64,000 bases of DNA from Clostridium sp. DL-VIII (GCF_000230835.1 NZ_CM001240.1:4614779-4678778), one strand, 5' to 3'. Counted from the stretch's first letter, positions 51,494-61,263 are shown. Translations and numbers: made by a program. Notes: generated by a model not told the origin, from the sequence alone.

Positions 51494-54400
51494 TTAAGAA
51501 TATATTTCAATGTTTTTTATAGAATATCCAAATTGATTTAATGGATCTGTACAATATATTCTTACGTATCTTGCTTTTGTACCATCAAAGAAGGAATCTT
51601 GAAGTCCACCTTCTGAATCATTAACGGTTGCTGCTGTTTCCCAGCTGTCATCATCTTTTGGGTCAGATGTACATGTTTGTACTTTATATCCCTTAGCATA
51701 AGCATTATCCCATAATACTTTTACATCACTTATGTCATAAGATTTACCTAAATCCACATAAACATATTCTGGATGATTATCTGTGTTTGCTGCCCAATTT
51801 GAGTTCCATCTGCTATCTATATCTTTATCTGTAACATGCTGACCATCTAATCCTGCTGCTTCATTAGAAGAAGATTCTGCTGGTCTATTTAACGCTAAGT
51901 TAAAATTATTAGTCTTCTTATGTTCTATCAGTTTAGCAATTACTTTATTTAGATTTTTAAGAGCACCATCTATGTCTTCTGTAGATGCTGATTCATTATT
52001 TCGAACATCTTTCGCTTCATCTAAAGCTTCACTGAAATCTTTCCAGGTATCTTCTGTATAATTATCTTCTTGTAGGGAATCCCCTTGTGCTATTTCATTA
52101 TCTAATGCTGATTTACCTGTATAAACCTCTATGTTTCTTAAAGAATATCCAAATTGAGTTACTGGCTTTTCACAATAAATTCTTACATATTTAGCTGAAG
52201 TACTAGGAAAAACTACGTCTGCAATTCCACCTGCACCATCATCAACTTTTGCTACAGTCTTCCAACCATCTTCATCATCTGGATCTGAAGTACTTACTTG
52301 TATTTTATAACCTATAGCATAAGCTGTATCCCATAATATTTTTACATTACTAATATCGGAAATATTACCTAAGTCTACGTAAACATATTCTGGATGATTA
52401 TCTGTGTTTGCTCCCCAATTTGAACTCCATCTGCTATCAGTGTTTTCATCTGTAGTATTTTGTGCACCTAAACCATCTGCTTCATTTGATGATGATACTG
52501 CTGATTTATCAAGTGCTAAATTAACAGCTGAACCAGTAGTCACATTAACTCTTACCAATTGACTCTCTGCTGCCTGTAGATTCTTAAGTGCTTCCTCTAC
52601 TTTATCTTGAGTTGCTGAATCATTTGAATTAACACTTTCAGCTTCTTCTAATACATTACTAAAGTTTTCGAAACTTTCCTGGGTATAGTCACTCTCATTT
52701 AATTGACTTGCCTTATCAATTTCTGCCTTAAGTGCTGTTTTATCAACCTTAGCACCGTATACTTCAATATTTTTTATTGAATATCCAAATTGAGTTGCTG
52801 GATTTGTACAATATATTCTTACATATCTTGCAGCTGCACTTGTAAAGGTTGAATCCTGAAGTCCACCAGTTCCATCTTCAACAGTTGAAACCGTCTGCCA
52901 GCTGCTCTCATCATCTGGATTTGAAACACATGCCTGCACTTTATACCACTTAGCATAAGCATCTGACCAATTAACTTTTACGTCTCCTATAAAATAAGGT
53001 TGGCCTAAATCTACATAAACATATTCTGGATGATTATCCTTATTTGCTGCCCAGTTTGAGCTCCATCGGCTATCCAAATTAGTATCTGTAGTATTTTGTG
53101 GTCCTAAGCCATCTGCTTCATTTGATGATGATACTGCTGTCTTATTAAGTGCTAAATTAACATCAGCGCCAGGAATTGCAGTTGTTTTTACTAAGGCTGC
53201 TTCTGCAGCTCTTAAATTTTTAAGGGCTGTATCAACTTGATCACTAGTTGCAGCTGTATTATTATTAACTGTTACTGCTTCAGTTAGTGCTGTACTAAAC
53301 ACTGCCCAGCTTTCTTCAGTATAATCAGTTTGTACTAATTTATTTGCAACATTTATTTCTGCCTGTAATGCATTTTTGCTTATAGCTCCTTTTACTGTAG
53401 GATCTACTGCAACCAAAGCTTTTGGTGCAACCACAGTATATCCTAATTCACCATCATTACTGCAGAATTGAACAGTTACAGGATTATCTGTAGGATTCCA
53501 GGCTAGTGCTGTATATTTATCTCCATTTTTATATACACTTGCTGTTACCCCATTTTCTGCCCATATATCTCTTGTACGCTTCCCAAGTGTTGCCATATTA
53601 TTTACAAACCAATAAGTATCGTACATTTCATTTTGTTGTAATTTAGATGTATCTTGATCCCATTTACCTAATACTGCCTGAGGATCACTTAAGGATTCAA
53701 TTGGCCATGTTATATGACGCCAATCCGGCTCAACATCATTAGGATCTGGTGGAGCTCCCTTTTTAGGATCAGTACTCTTATTATAATCCTTTATAATGTC
53801 TTCCTTCATACCTTCATATAAACCAGCTGCTTTTTCTTTATCAACACCATAGTTTGTTAAATATTCTCCTGTTGGAAGCCAGTGTATTCCATAAACATAT
53901 ACCGAATCTCCATTGAAAAATGTACCAAAGAAGTTTGCACTTCCATATACTTGTCCAACTGTCTTATGATTGTAATCTGATATCCAGTTATCACCGTCAT
54001 AGTTAAACCAGTATTGTTCTATAGATCTTAATTCAGTAGTGAATCCATATATTCCAGCATCTCTGTATTTATTATTTCCTGATACTGATCCCCACATGTA
54101 TTCTCCAACCCAGCCAAATAATGATTCTCCAGCTGCTTCTTGATTGTTTCCATCGAAGTTATCTGCATAACCACCAGCCCATGAATGACCTTCATATGGA
54201 TCAAAGTTTCTAAATTGAGGGAACTTCTCATCTGTTCTTGATGGATTTACGTAATCCCTTATTAAAGTATCTACCATAGGTCCATAGTTTTTTAAGAAGT
54301 CACTATCATAACTTGCTAGTACTGCAGACGCAAATGTAAAGTAACCATACGTAAAATGGTGATCAGTAATACCTGTATTCGCACCAAATTCGCTATTTTT

Positions 54401-56686
54401 ATATATTAATGTTCCCCATTCTGGATTATAATCAAAATAGTATCCTTCAGTTTCACCAGGTTTATATGTATACCAATCTGTTAAAATTGTTTTTAGTCTA
54501 TCTAAAAATTTCTTTTTATAATCTTCTGCCCCTACTTGATCAGCTATAAGTACTCCCATCGCCAATGGATGCAGCACCTTTCCCTGCCAATAAGCATCCC
54601 CGCTCATATAATTCGAATCAGTAGATTTATCAAGTATATCAAGATATTCAAGTAAATTACTTCTAGAATATTCAGGATTTAATGGTTCTGTAAATTGCGG
54701 AACCATTCCATTAAATTTATCTACTGTACTAAATGAATTGCCTTCATGGACTTTAAGTGTTCCTCTTACAGATGGATAAATCATATCGCTTGTTGAATCT
54801 GAGCTGACTTTCCATTGAGCAGGTAACATACACATTAAAGTTGTATCTGCAAGATCATTACGTTTTAAAGATATACTTTGCTTGAAAGTAGTGGTAACAT
54901 CAGACGTTTTATCATCGTAAGTATAATCTGCTTTAGTATCTGTAACAAAAGCATAAGCATGCTTATAGAAATAATTTAAATCACTATCAGATGGCATAGT
55001 TGCTACTGATAAATAACCTTCTCCATTTCCAAGCTGCATTTTAATCTTGCTTCCGGCTTTTATAAATGTAGTTCCTTTAGGTGCAAATACTCCATAATAT
55101 CTAGTTACGTTGCTAGGATCAGGTGCACCATTAGAATTAACTGTTTCTATACCTATATGATCTGCTGATATAGAGTCTCCATTATTAGCTAGTATATCAT
55201 TGCCATTATCATCAAATATTCTTGTAACAGCTGTAGAATATATTTCAGGGGAATTAGGATCACTAAACTCTGTAAATACGTATGGTGAACCCTTTATAAA
55301 AGTAGTCTTCATTTTTTGAGTATCATCGTCGCTTAACACAACATTTGCAGAGTAATCTCCATAACCATCAATTTTACTGTCCATTTCTGAAGTATTAATA
55401 TTATTTGCCATCAAAAACAAATCAATATTTTTTTCTGTTTCAACACTTCTATCTTGAAGCCAGCCAGCACTTGGTGTTAATAATCCTAAACCTTGCTGCT
55501 GATACTTGGCCTTTAATGGTAAAGTTATTAATGTATCTCCCATATTTTTTATAAGCAATGACTGCCACCAGTCATTTGATGGAATTGGCGACTTAAGATT
55601 ATCAGTCTTCTCAAAAGGTTCTCTTGGTTGTGGGAATAAAGACATATCACTTACATAACTTCCTTCTCCTGCCTTAGTAACAGTTGATGAAGGTATCTCT
55701 GGTATTGTATATACAGGTTTTTGATCACCTTCAACGTAATCATATACTTTGAATTCCTTTATTCCAAATTCACCAGTATTAACTCTAGTCATTCCATTCA
55801 TTCTTACATATCTTCCTGTAACATATATCGGAATATTTTCTTCTCCACCTCTACAGTTTAATTGTCTATAAACCTTAGTCCAATTTTGAGCATCATCTGA
55901 TACTTCGAGATCATAACTTCTTGCTGGAGAATCCCAATCTAAGATAACCCTTCCTATCGTATGCTGGCTTCCCAAATCAACATAGATCCATTGATTATCT
56001 TCAGGTGTTGAACCCCAATGTGTATTCACGTCTCCATCAAAGGCATTCTTTGCATCTGCTTGTCCAGGAGTAATATACCACTCTTGATCTACAGACGATG
56101 CTGTTGCAGTTTTGTTTAAAGCTATATTCTCTCCAAGTGGCGCTGAAGGAGGAGGATTTATTCCGCCTGTTCCGTATACTTGTAATTCATAAATTGAATA
56201 TCCATAAGCTTCTTGAGATCTTTTACTAAAATGTAAACGAACATATCTTCCTTTTCCAGATACAGTAATATCTTCATTTCCACCTTTTCCATCGGTTTCT
56301 GTATATATCGGACCACTCCATGTTACTTCATCATCAGAAACCTCTATTGTATAGTCTTTAGCATAAGCATTTTCCCAATTGATTTTTACCTCAGTTATTG
56401 ATGCTGATGCACCTAAATCAACATATAACCATTCATCATCTTTTTTCCATTCAGATTCCCAACGTGATGTATTATCTCCATCCACTACTTTATCTGAAGT
56501 ATTTCCCCCATTATTAGATGATGCATATGTTGTTCTGTTTTGTGAAAGCAGATATGGCGTTGTCGTATCTGCCTTAGCCGTGTTTGCCATAGGAAACTGC
56601 ATTATACTAATAAGCATAAAAAAAATAGTGAAAATAGCAAACGGCTTTTTTAACTTCCCTACTTGAACATTTTTTGTTTTAAGCAT
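51494..56686 (-). CDS. Secreted GH81 endo-beta-1,3-glucanase with five discoidin domains
   Basis: A 1730-residue exported enzyme. Signal peptide 1-40 (AIFTIFFMLISIMQFPMANT). Two F5/8 type C (CBM32-like) domains at about 45-175 and 183-320. GH81 catalytic region about 345-1080: SNDWWQSLLIKN at the start, TDHHFTYGYF with the catalytic Asp, HSWAGGYADNFDGNNQEAAG with the Glu/Gln-rich active site loop, and FWVN-type segments; this family cuts beta-1,3-glucan (fungal wall glucan, callose, curdlan). Then three FIVAR-like helical spacers (about 1085-1160, 1300-1365, 1510-1575) alternate with three further discoidin domains (each has WSSNW/WNSNW-A-N-DNHPEYVYVDLG). No SLH, sortase or dockerin signal. 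The three C-terminal units are near-copies. Single gene. Confidence 0.92.
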   Translation of the reverse strand: MLKTKNVQVGKLKKPFAIFTIFFMLISIMQFPMANTAKADTTTPYLLSQNRTTYASSNNGGNTSDKVVDGDNTSRWESEWKKDDEWLYVDLGASASITEVKINWENAYAKDYTIEVSDDEVTWSGPIYTETDGKGGNEDITVSGKGRYVRLHFSKRSQEAYGYSIYELQVYGTGGINPPPSAPLGENIALNKTATASSVDQEWYITPGQADAKNAFDGDVNTHWGSTPEDNQWIYVDLGSQHTIGRVILDWDSPARSYDLEVSDDAQNWTKVYRQLNCRGGEENIPIYVTGRYVRMNGMTRVNTGEFGIKEFKVYDYVEGDQKPVYTIPEIPSSTVTKAGEGSYVSDMSLFPQPREPFEKTDNLKSPIPSNDWWQSLLIKNMGDTLITLPLKAKYQQQGLGLLTPSAGWLQDRSVETEKNIDLFLMANNINTSEMDSKIDGYGDYSANVVLSDDDTQKMKTTFIKGSPYVFTEFSDPNSPEIYSTAVTRIFDDNGNDILANNGDSISADHIGIETVNSNGAPDPSNVTRYYGVFAPKGTTFIKAGSKIKMQLGNGEGYLSVATMPSDSDLNYFYKHAYAFVTDTKADYTYDDKTSDVTTTFKQSISLKRNDLADTTLMCMLPAQWKVSSDSTSDMIYPSVRGTLKVHEGNSFSTVDKFNGMVPQFTEPLNPEYSRSNLLEYLDILDKSTDSNYMSGDAYWQGKVLHPLAMGVLIADQVGAEDYKKKFLDRLKTILTDWYTYKPGETEGYYFDYNPEWGTLIYKNSEFGANTGITDHHFTYGYFTFASAVLASYDSDFLKNYGPMVDTLIRDYVNPSRTDEKFPQFRNFDPYEGHSWAGGYADNFDGNNQEAAGESLFGWVGEYMWGSVSGNNKYRDAGIYGFTTELRSIEQYWFNYDGDNWISDYNHKTVGQVYGSANFFGTFFNGDSVYVYGIHWLPTGEYLTNYGVDKEKAAGLYEGMKEDIIKDYNKSTDPKKGAPPDPNDVEPDWRHITWPIESLSDPQAVLGKWDQDTSKLQQNEMYDTYWFVNNMATLGKRTRDIWAENGVTASVYKNGDKYTALAWNPTDNPVTVQFCSNDGELGYTVVAPKALVAVDPTVKGAISKNALQAEINVANKLVQTDYTEESWAVFSTALTEAVTVNNNTAATSDQVDTALKNLRAAEAALVKTTAIPGADVNLALNKTAVSSSNEADGLGPQNTTDTNLDSRWSSNWAANKDNHPEYVYVDLGQPYFIGDVKVNWSDAYAKWYKVQACVSNPDDESSWQTVSTVEDGTGGLQDSTFTSAAARYVRIYCTNPATQFGYSIKNIEVYGAKVDKTALKAEIDKASQLNESDYTQESFENFSNVLEEAESVNSNDSATQDKVEEALKNLQAAESQLVRVNVTTGSAVNLALDKSAVSSSNEADGLGAQNTTDENTDSRWSSNWGANTDNHPEYVYVDLGNISDISNVKILWDTAYAIGYKIQVSTSDPDDEDGWKTVAKVDDGAGGIADVVFPSTSAKYVRIYCEKPVTQFGYSLRNIEVYTGKSALDNEIAQGDSLQEDNYTEDTWKDFSEALDEAKDVRNNESASTEDIDGALKNLNKVIAKLIEHKKTNNFNLALNRPAESSSNEAAGLDGQHVTDKDIDSRWNSNWAANTDNHPEYVYVDLGKSYDISDVKVLWDNAYAKGYKVQTCTSDPKDDDSWETAATVNDSEGGLQDSFFDGTKARYVRIYCTDPLNQFGYSIKNIEIYS

Positions 56687-56864
56687 TACTTTACTCCTCT
56701 TCTATAGTATTTGGTAGCAATTTATCTCTAAATTAATTTCTATTCAAAAGTCATTTGTTTACTGCAAATTGTTCCTTAGTATCCTTTATATACACTTAAT
56801 AATAGTTCGTAATATTATTAACAGTATTTTTATCATTTGATGTTTGCGTATTTTTCTCTCCCTT

Positions 56865-56928
56865 CACAAAAAAAATTCTATGAATATAAATTCATACCTA
56901 AACAGTATGTCTTTATATTCATAGAATT
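56865..56928 (-). terminator. Terminator after the GNAT gene
   Basis: Perfect 17-bp arms AATTCTATGAATATAAA (56874-56890) and its complement (56912-56928); the loop itself pairs as CATAC/GTATG. On the minus strand the hairpin ends in TTTTTTTT, a typical terminator. Confidence 0.8.
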
Positions 56929-56931
56929 ATC

Positions 56932-56963
56932 GATACAAGTATAAATTTCTTTATACTTGTATC
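56932..56963. repeat. Perfect palindromic hairpin next to the GNAT terminator
   Basis: GATACAAGTATAAA (56932-56945) and its exact complement (56950-56963), 4-base loop TTTC. Three bases from the terminator hairpin. It could be an operator or a second stem at the mRNA 3' end. Confidence 0.6.
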
Positions 56964-57051
56964 ATATATAGGAACTAATCTGGATTAAATCGCAATTTAT
57001 CTAGATTAAAAAGGCACTATTAACTTATAAATCTTTCTTTCAATTATTCAT

Positions 57052-57564
57052 TTATTCTTCTGTTGGCTTTTCAGGTCCTGTTAAATCTAGTTGGTAAAAA
57101 ACTAAGTCCAGCCACTTATTAAATTTATATCCTGCTTTTGTTATTGTACCTGAATACTTAAATCCAAATTTCTCATGAATTTTTATACTATTTTCATTCA
57201 GGCTGTCAATACAAGCTACCATAGTTGCATACTCTTGTTTATTAGCTATATCTATAAGCTCCTTTAATAAAAGCTTACCAAATCCTAAATTTCTATAATC
57301 CTTATGAACATATACAGAATGCTCTATTGTATATTTAAAAGCTGGATAAGTTCTAAATGAACCATATGTAGCAAAAGCAACAGCTTTACCATCTTTCTCA
57401 ACTACTAATAAAGGATGTCCATCTTGTTTCTTCTCCTCATACCACTTTCTTCTACTCTCAAGAGTATGCGTCTTATAAGTATAGATTGCTGTTGTATTCA
57501 GTATGGCATCATTATAAATTTCCAAAATGTCTTTTAAATCTTTTTCAGTTGCTTCTCTTATCAT
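57052..57564 (-). CDS. GNAT family N-acetyltransferase (phosphinothricin/methionine sulfoximine acetyltransferase-like)
   Basis: About 170 residues. Opens with MIREATEKDLKDILEIYNDA; acetyl-CoA loop HKDYRNLGFGKLLL (Q/RxxGxG/A site) near 89-102; ends with the GYKFNKWLDLVFYQLDL strand typical of the PAT/MddA group, which acetylates phosphinothricin, methionine sulfoximine or related amino compounds. Start at 57564 follows AGAAGGG. Upstream (on the same strand) is a metal importer, not functionally linked. Real substrate unknown. Confidence 0.85.
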   Translation of the reverse strand: MIREATEKDLKDILEIYNDAILNTTAIYTYKTHTLESRRKWYEEKKQDGHPLLVVEKDGKAVAFATYGSFRTYPAFKYTIEHSVYVHKDYRNLGFGKLLLKELIDIANKQEYATMVACIDSLNENSIKIHEKFGFKYSGTITKAGYKFNKWLDLVFYQLDLTGPEKPTEE

Positions 57565-57644
57565 TTTTTTATCCCTTCTCATATAAATTAATCTTTCTAC
57601 ATTTTAGCATTTTCCATACAATAAGCAAAATTCTTTTTTATCAT

Positions 57645-58373
57645 TTATATGATATTATTATTATATAAGAAATTGCTATCATTCATTATTTCATCATAGA
57701 CTCCATCTCTTATAATTGTATGTTCATTTGAAAAAACAACTGCTCTTTTAAATACTCCTTTTACATATTCAAAGTCATGGGTTGAACATAAAATTGTCTT
57801 TCCTGCCCTATTTATATTTATCATAAATTCTTTTAAAAATCTCTTTGTTTTAGGATCAAGTCCATTCATTGGTTCATCAAATATGTATACATCTGGATTC
57901 AGCACTACTACAGAAGCTATAGATACCTTTTTCTTTTCGCCTCCGCTTAAATGATACGGCTGCCTATTTCTTAATTCCTCAATATTAAGCAACTTTAAAG
58001 TGTCCTCAACTCTTTTTTTTACTTCCTCTTCATCCATTCCCATCTGCCTTGGTCCAAATGCAATTTCATCATAAACATTTGAGCAAAAAAGCTGTACATC
58101 AGAGTTTTGAAACACAAAACCTATTTTTTTATGGAAAGATTTTGAAAATTGTTCGTTTTGCAGTTTCTTATCATTTATTTCTTCTCCTGCAAATAAATAG
58201 CTTCCGCTATCTGGTGTTATTAATCCATTAATTAGCTTCATTAATGTGGACTTTCCACTTCCATTGACTCCTATTAAGGCAGCTGCTTCTCCTTCCTCAA
58301 TATGAAGATTTATATTTTTAAGTGCGAAAACTTTATTTTCATATGAATAAGAAACATTATTAATATCAATCAT
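57645..58373 (-). CDS. cbiO: Nickel/cobalt ECF importer ATPase (CbiO type)
   Basis: About 242 residues: Walker A GVNGSGKST near 40, VFQNSDVQLFCSNVYDEIAF (the Q-loop segment typical of CbiO/EcfA), signature LSGGEKKK near 137, Walker B VYIFDEPMNG, H-loop CSTHD. Drives an energy-coupling-factor transporter. ATG at 58373 overlaps-close (4 bases) with the end of the CbiQ gene upstream. Third gene of nikMN-cbiQ-cbiO. Confidence 0.92.
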   Translation of the reverse strand: MIDINNVSYSYENKVFALKNINLHIEEGEAAALIGVNGSGKSTLMKLINGLITPDSGSYLFAGEEINDKKLQNEQFSKSFHKKIGFVFQNSDVQLFCSNVYDEIAFGPRQMGMDEEEVKKRVEDTLKLLNIEELRNRQPYHLSGGEKKKVSIASVVVLNPDVYIFDEPMNGLDPKTKRFLKEFMININRAGKTILCSTHDFEYVKGVFKRAVVFSNEHTIIRDGVYDEIMNDSNFLYNNNII

Positions 58374-58377
58374 TAAA

Positions 58378-59172
58378 TCACAACCTATCAAAGTAAAAAT
58401 ATGCTAGTATAAAAATAATATTGCAAATAATACAAATATAATCTAATAACTTAAATTTAAAATTCTTATATACCTTGTATGTTCCTGTAAAACCTCTACA
58501 TTCCATTGCACCATACATTTCTTCTGACATTTCTTTAGATATTATAAACATAGTTCCAACAATACCAGAAAGTGAAGTACTCTTATTACTGCTCCTGCCA
58601 ACAGACCTTAACTTAAGTGCATAAACCATATTTAATGAAAACTCACCTAAAACTAATATATATTTTATTGTAGTATCAAGTACGAATATAAACATATCTG
58701 GCACCCTAAGAAGCTTTAAAGAGCCGGTAAGATCATTCCATTGTGTAGTAAAGGCTAATACATTAACCGAAGCAACAGAAACTAAAATCTTTAATGAAAT
58801 CATTAAAGCATTATTGCCATAACCTAAAAAAAGTGAGGGTAACAGAATTATAAAAGTAAAAATTGCCACTCCAAAACTTACCCTTAAAATATATTTTATT
58901 TCATTAATACTTAAAAAATTAATTATTACAAGCATCAATACATTAGATATCAAAACAAAAGTAAAACTTTTTGTCATTGAAACAAATATTATTAGTATAA
59001 ATGTTGACATGAGCTTAAGCAAAGCATTAAACTCAAGTTTACTTGACTTATATTCAGTTTGCCTTCTAAATCTAGTAAGCACACTTAATATAGAAAGAAT
59101 GCTTTTATTTATAAAAGCATCCTTATCTTTTTTGGGCATATAATCATCTTTCTTCAAAAGCCATTCTGGCAT
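58378..59172 (-). CDS. cbiQ: Nickel/cobalt ECF importer transmembrane protein (CbiQ/EcfT type)
   Basis: A 264-residue membrane protein with four to five TM helices and two conserved short Arg-containing motifs that couple to the ATPases: ALKLRSVGRS and AMECRGFTG (the A-R-G signatures). Lies between the NikMN-like and CbiO genes with gaps under 30 bases. RBS GAGAGGAAG. Confidence 0.9.
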   Translation of the reverse strand: MPEWLLKKDDYMPKKDKDAFINKSILSILSVLTRFRRQTEYKSSKLEFNALLKLMSTFILIIFVSMTKSFTFVLISNVLMLVIINFLSINEIKYILRVSFGVAIFTFIILLPSLFLGYGNNALMISLKILVSVASVNVLAFTTQWNDLTGSLKLLRVPDMFIFVLDTTIKYILVLGEFSLNMVYALKLRSVGRSSNKSTSLSGIVGTMFIISKEMSEEMYGAMECRGFTGTYKVYKNFKFKLLDYICIICNIIFILAYFYFDRL

Positions 59173-59197
59173 CTATAACTTCCTCTCTCACTAAAAT

Positions 59198-60193
59198 TTA
59201 ACCATTAATACCATTATCTTTTCTCATACTGGCTATTATCCTGAATACTATTAAAAATATTGCAACTCCAGCGATTGCTGATAAAATATATCCAAAACTA
59301 TCTGGCATGCCTTGGACAGAATAATCCCGCATCAATGCACTAAAATTAAATCCATTTTCCATTCCTTTTGGTACAAATCCTAAGGCTTTACCGCCTACAA
59401 CTACAGAATTTATTTCATCAGTCCCCCATTCACCCCAAGCCGTACCAGTTGCTAATAAACCTAAAGGTGATAAACATATAAGTGCTATTATTAAAGCATA
59501 TATTGGTTTAGTTTTTTTAGCTGAACCGTCATATACGATGTCAGGTGAAACTTTTCTTATAAAACTCAACACTCCAATAGTTATAATTGCTTCTAAAATT
59601 CCTGCAACTGCAAGATGCGGAATAAGCATTGCCGGTATAGAAATTGATAACGGATATGGGCAATATAAAGGCATACCTGCTGCATCCTTAAAAAGTAATG
59701 GCTGTATACCAAGCTCTATTGAAGCAAACAATGCACCAGCATTAATACCAACATACGAACCGATTAAAGCTCCAATATATTCCCCTCTCTCTGATTTAAT
59801 TCTTTCCTTTAAAAACTTGTAAATATAATATCCTACAAATGGAATAATAAAAGCCATATTAAATGAATTTGCTCCAAATGCCAAAACTCCGCCATCTCCA
59901 AATAGTAACGCTTGAATCAAAAGTGCCACCGTTATAGAAATGCATGCTGCCTCAGGGCCTAAAAGAATAGCTAGCAAAGTTCCACCTACAGCATGTCCTG
60001 TTGTTCCTCCTGGTAATGGCACATTAAACATCATTGTTAAAAATGAAAGAGAGGCGCCTATCCCCATAAGCGGCATTTTCTTTTTTGTTATTTCTTTTTT
60101 TACTGTCTTTATTGATTTTGCCCAAACTGGAATCATTACAGCTCCTATAACCGCACAGGTAGCCGGACTTAAATAATTATCTGGAATATGCAT
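59198..60193 (-). CDS. nikMN: Nickel/cobalt ECF importer substrate-specific fusion protein (NikMN / CbiM-PDGLE)
   Basis: A 331-residue protein beginning MHIPDNYLSP: Met1-His2 at the very N-terminus are metal ligands in CbiM/NikM, so there is no signal peptide. GTTGHAVGGTLLAILLGPEA holds the third His motif. TM core to about 215; then a loop with GTAWGEWGTDEI and a final TM, the CbiN/NikN-like PDGLE domain fused in one chain, as in nickel systems. The neighbour hypB supports nickel as the metal. RBS GAGGAGG. Directly upstream lies a hairpin with a T run only about 20 bases before the RBS, suggesting attenuation. Confidence 0.9.
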   Translation of the reverse strand: MHIPDNYLSPATCAVIGAVMIPVWAKSIKTVKKEITKKKMPLMGIGASLSFLTMMFNVPLPGGTTGHAVGGTLLAILLGPEAACISITVALLIQALLFGDGGVLAFGANSFNMAFIIPFVGYYIYKFLKERIKSERGEYIGALIGSYVGINAGALFASIELGIQPLLFKDAAGMPLYCPYPLSISIPAMLIPHLAVAGILEAIITIGVLSFIRKVSPDIVYDGSAKKTKPIYALIIALICLSPLGLLATGTAWGEWGTDEINSVVVGGKALGFVPKGMENGFNFSALMRDYSVQGMPDSFGYILSAIAGVAIFLIVFRIIASMRKDNGING

Positions 60194-60213
60194 TCTTTAA
60201 TCCTCCTCTAACT

Positions 60214-60281
60214 TCAATAAAAAAACAAAACCACAAAAAGCGATCACTAATTAAACTTAAAAGTAATCAACCTTCGTGGTT
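60214..60281 (-). terminator. Terminator-like hairpin in the nikMN leader (possible attenuator)
   Basis: On the minus strand AACCAC (60276-60281) pairs with GTGGTT (60229-60234); inner GATTACT/AGTGATC stem; followed by TTGTTTTTTT. It ends about 20 bases before the nikMN RBS, leaving no room for a promoter in between. Confidence 0.6.
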
Positions 60282-60356
60282 ATAATTCAAACTAATATTT
60301 TATATTTATTAAATTTTAATTCCTAAATTTACGTATGCCCTCGTGACACACATAAT

Positions 60357-60385
60357 ATATTACTACAATCTGTGCACTTTGTAAA
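60357..60385 (-). promoter_or_regulatory. Probable promoter of the nikMN operon
   Basis: On the minus strand TTTACA (60380-60385), 17-base spacer, TAATAT (60357-60362). Just downstream is an imperfect inverted repeat GTGTG-N9-CATAC (60334-60352), which overlaps the expected start site and recalls NikR-type sites only loosely. Confidence 0.5.
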
Positions 60386-60399
60386 TATCAACTTGATTT

Positions 60400-61053
60400 C
60401 TAGCCTTTGTTTTTTACTTTCTCCTCAATATATTTAGCAAATGAATTTAATCCTTCTCCTGTTCTTGAAGATATCCTAAAAACGTTAGCTGATTCATTTA
60501 AAAGCTTAACATTTTGTTCTGTTTTATCCACATCAAAATCAAAATACTCCATCATGTCATACTTATTCAATATAACTACATCCGCTGTTGAAAACAATAG
60601 TGGATATTTTTCAACTTTATCATCACCTTCTGGAATACTTAAAATAGCAATCTTAAAATCTTCTCCAATATCAAATTCAGCAGGGCAAACAAGATTCCCT
60701 ACATTCTCAATAAAGATTATATCAATTTCTTCTAAATCAAAATATTCTAATATATTCTTAATGGATACTGCTTCTATATGGCACGCTCCCTCAGTATTTA
60801 GCTGAATAACAGGAATTCCAAGTGAATCAATTTTTTCTGCATCTAATTGTCCCGCAATATCTCCTTCTACCACAGCAATATTATATTTATCTTTTAACTT
60901 TTTTATTAATTCTATAATCAAGCTCGTCTTCCCCGTCCCAGGTGAGCCCATGACATTTACTAAATATACATTTTTACTTTTCAAAATCTCTTTAATTTCT
61001 TTACTGCAATCTTCATTATTTTCTGCAACCTGCTTTAGAACTTTAATTTTCAT
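60400..61053 (-). CDS. hypB: Hydrogenase nickel incorporation GTPase HypB
   Basis: A 217-residue SIMIBI GTPase. P-loop MGSPGTGKTSLI near 33-44, switch GDIAGQLDAEKI, NTEGACHIEA and ENVGNLVCPAEFDIGE giving the Cys-His and Cys ligands of the metal site at the dimer interface, and NKYD as guanine specificity motif. No His-rich N-terminus, so it is a pure insertase rather than a nickel store. It hands nickel to [NiFe] hydrogenase (or urease-like) maturation with HypA; hypA and other hyp genes are not in the window. Next to the nickel importer, which fits functionally. Transcribed in the same direction as nikMN but separated by about 200 bases with its own promoter region. Confidence 0.93.
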   Translation of the reverse strand: MKIKVLKQVAENNEDCSKEIKEILKSKNVYLVNVMGSPGTGKTSLIIELIKKLKDKYNIAVVEGDIAGQLDAEKIDSLGIPVIQLNTEGACHIEAVSIKNILEYFDLEEIDIIFIENVGNLVCPAEFDIGEDFKIAILSIPEGDDKVEKYPLLFSTADVVILNKYDMMEYFDFDVDKTEQNVKLLNESANVFRISSRTGEGLNSFAKYIEEKVKNKG

Positions 61054-61263
61054 TCATTCACCTCTCGTATCTGAAATTTTCTAATAACATACTCACCTTA
61101 TCTTTCTAATAAATATATAGAGTACTTTTTCTTTACTTTATAATAAGGCACATGAAAATAAATGACAAGTCCAAAGTTACCATGGATATTTTTCATCAAT
61201 TCTCACTATTATAATTGTGAAGAGTTTTGTAGGCAGCACATCTATCCACATCCATAAAAACAC

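Larger units (their letters stand above)
56687..57051. other. Intergenic region with two adjacent strong hairpins
   Basis: About 365 bases between the GNAT gene end and the GH81 start on the same strand. It has the two hairpins listed at 56874 and 56932. The GH81 promoter should be between 56700 and 56860; no gene seen. Confidence 0.45.

Noticed and set aside
60214..60399. NiCo (czcD) riboswitch in the nikMN leader
   Set aside because: The conserved four-way junction motifs of that class could not be found; only a terminator-like hairpin and a dyad are seen.
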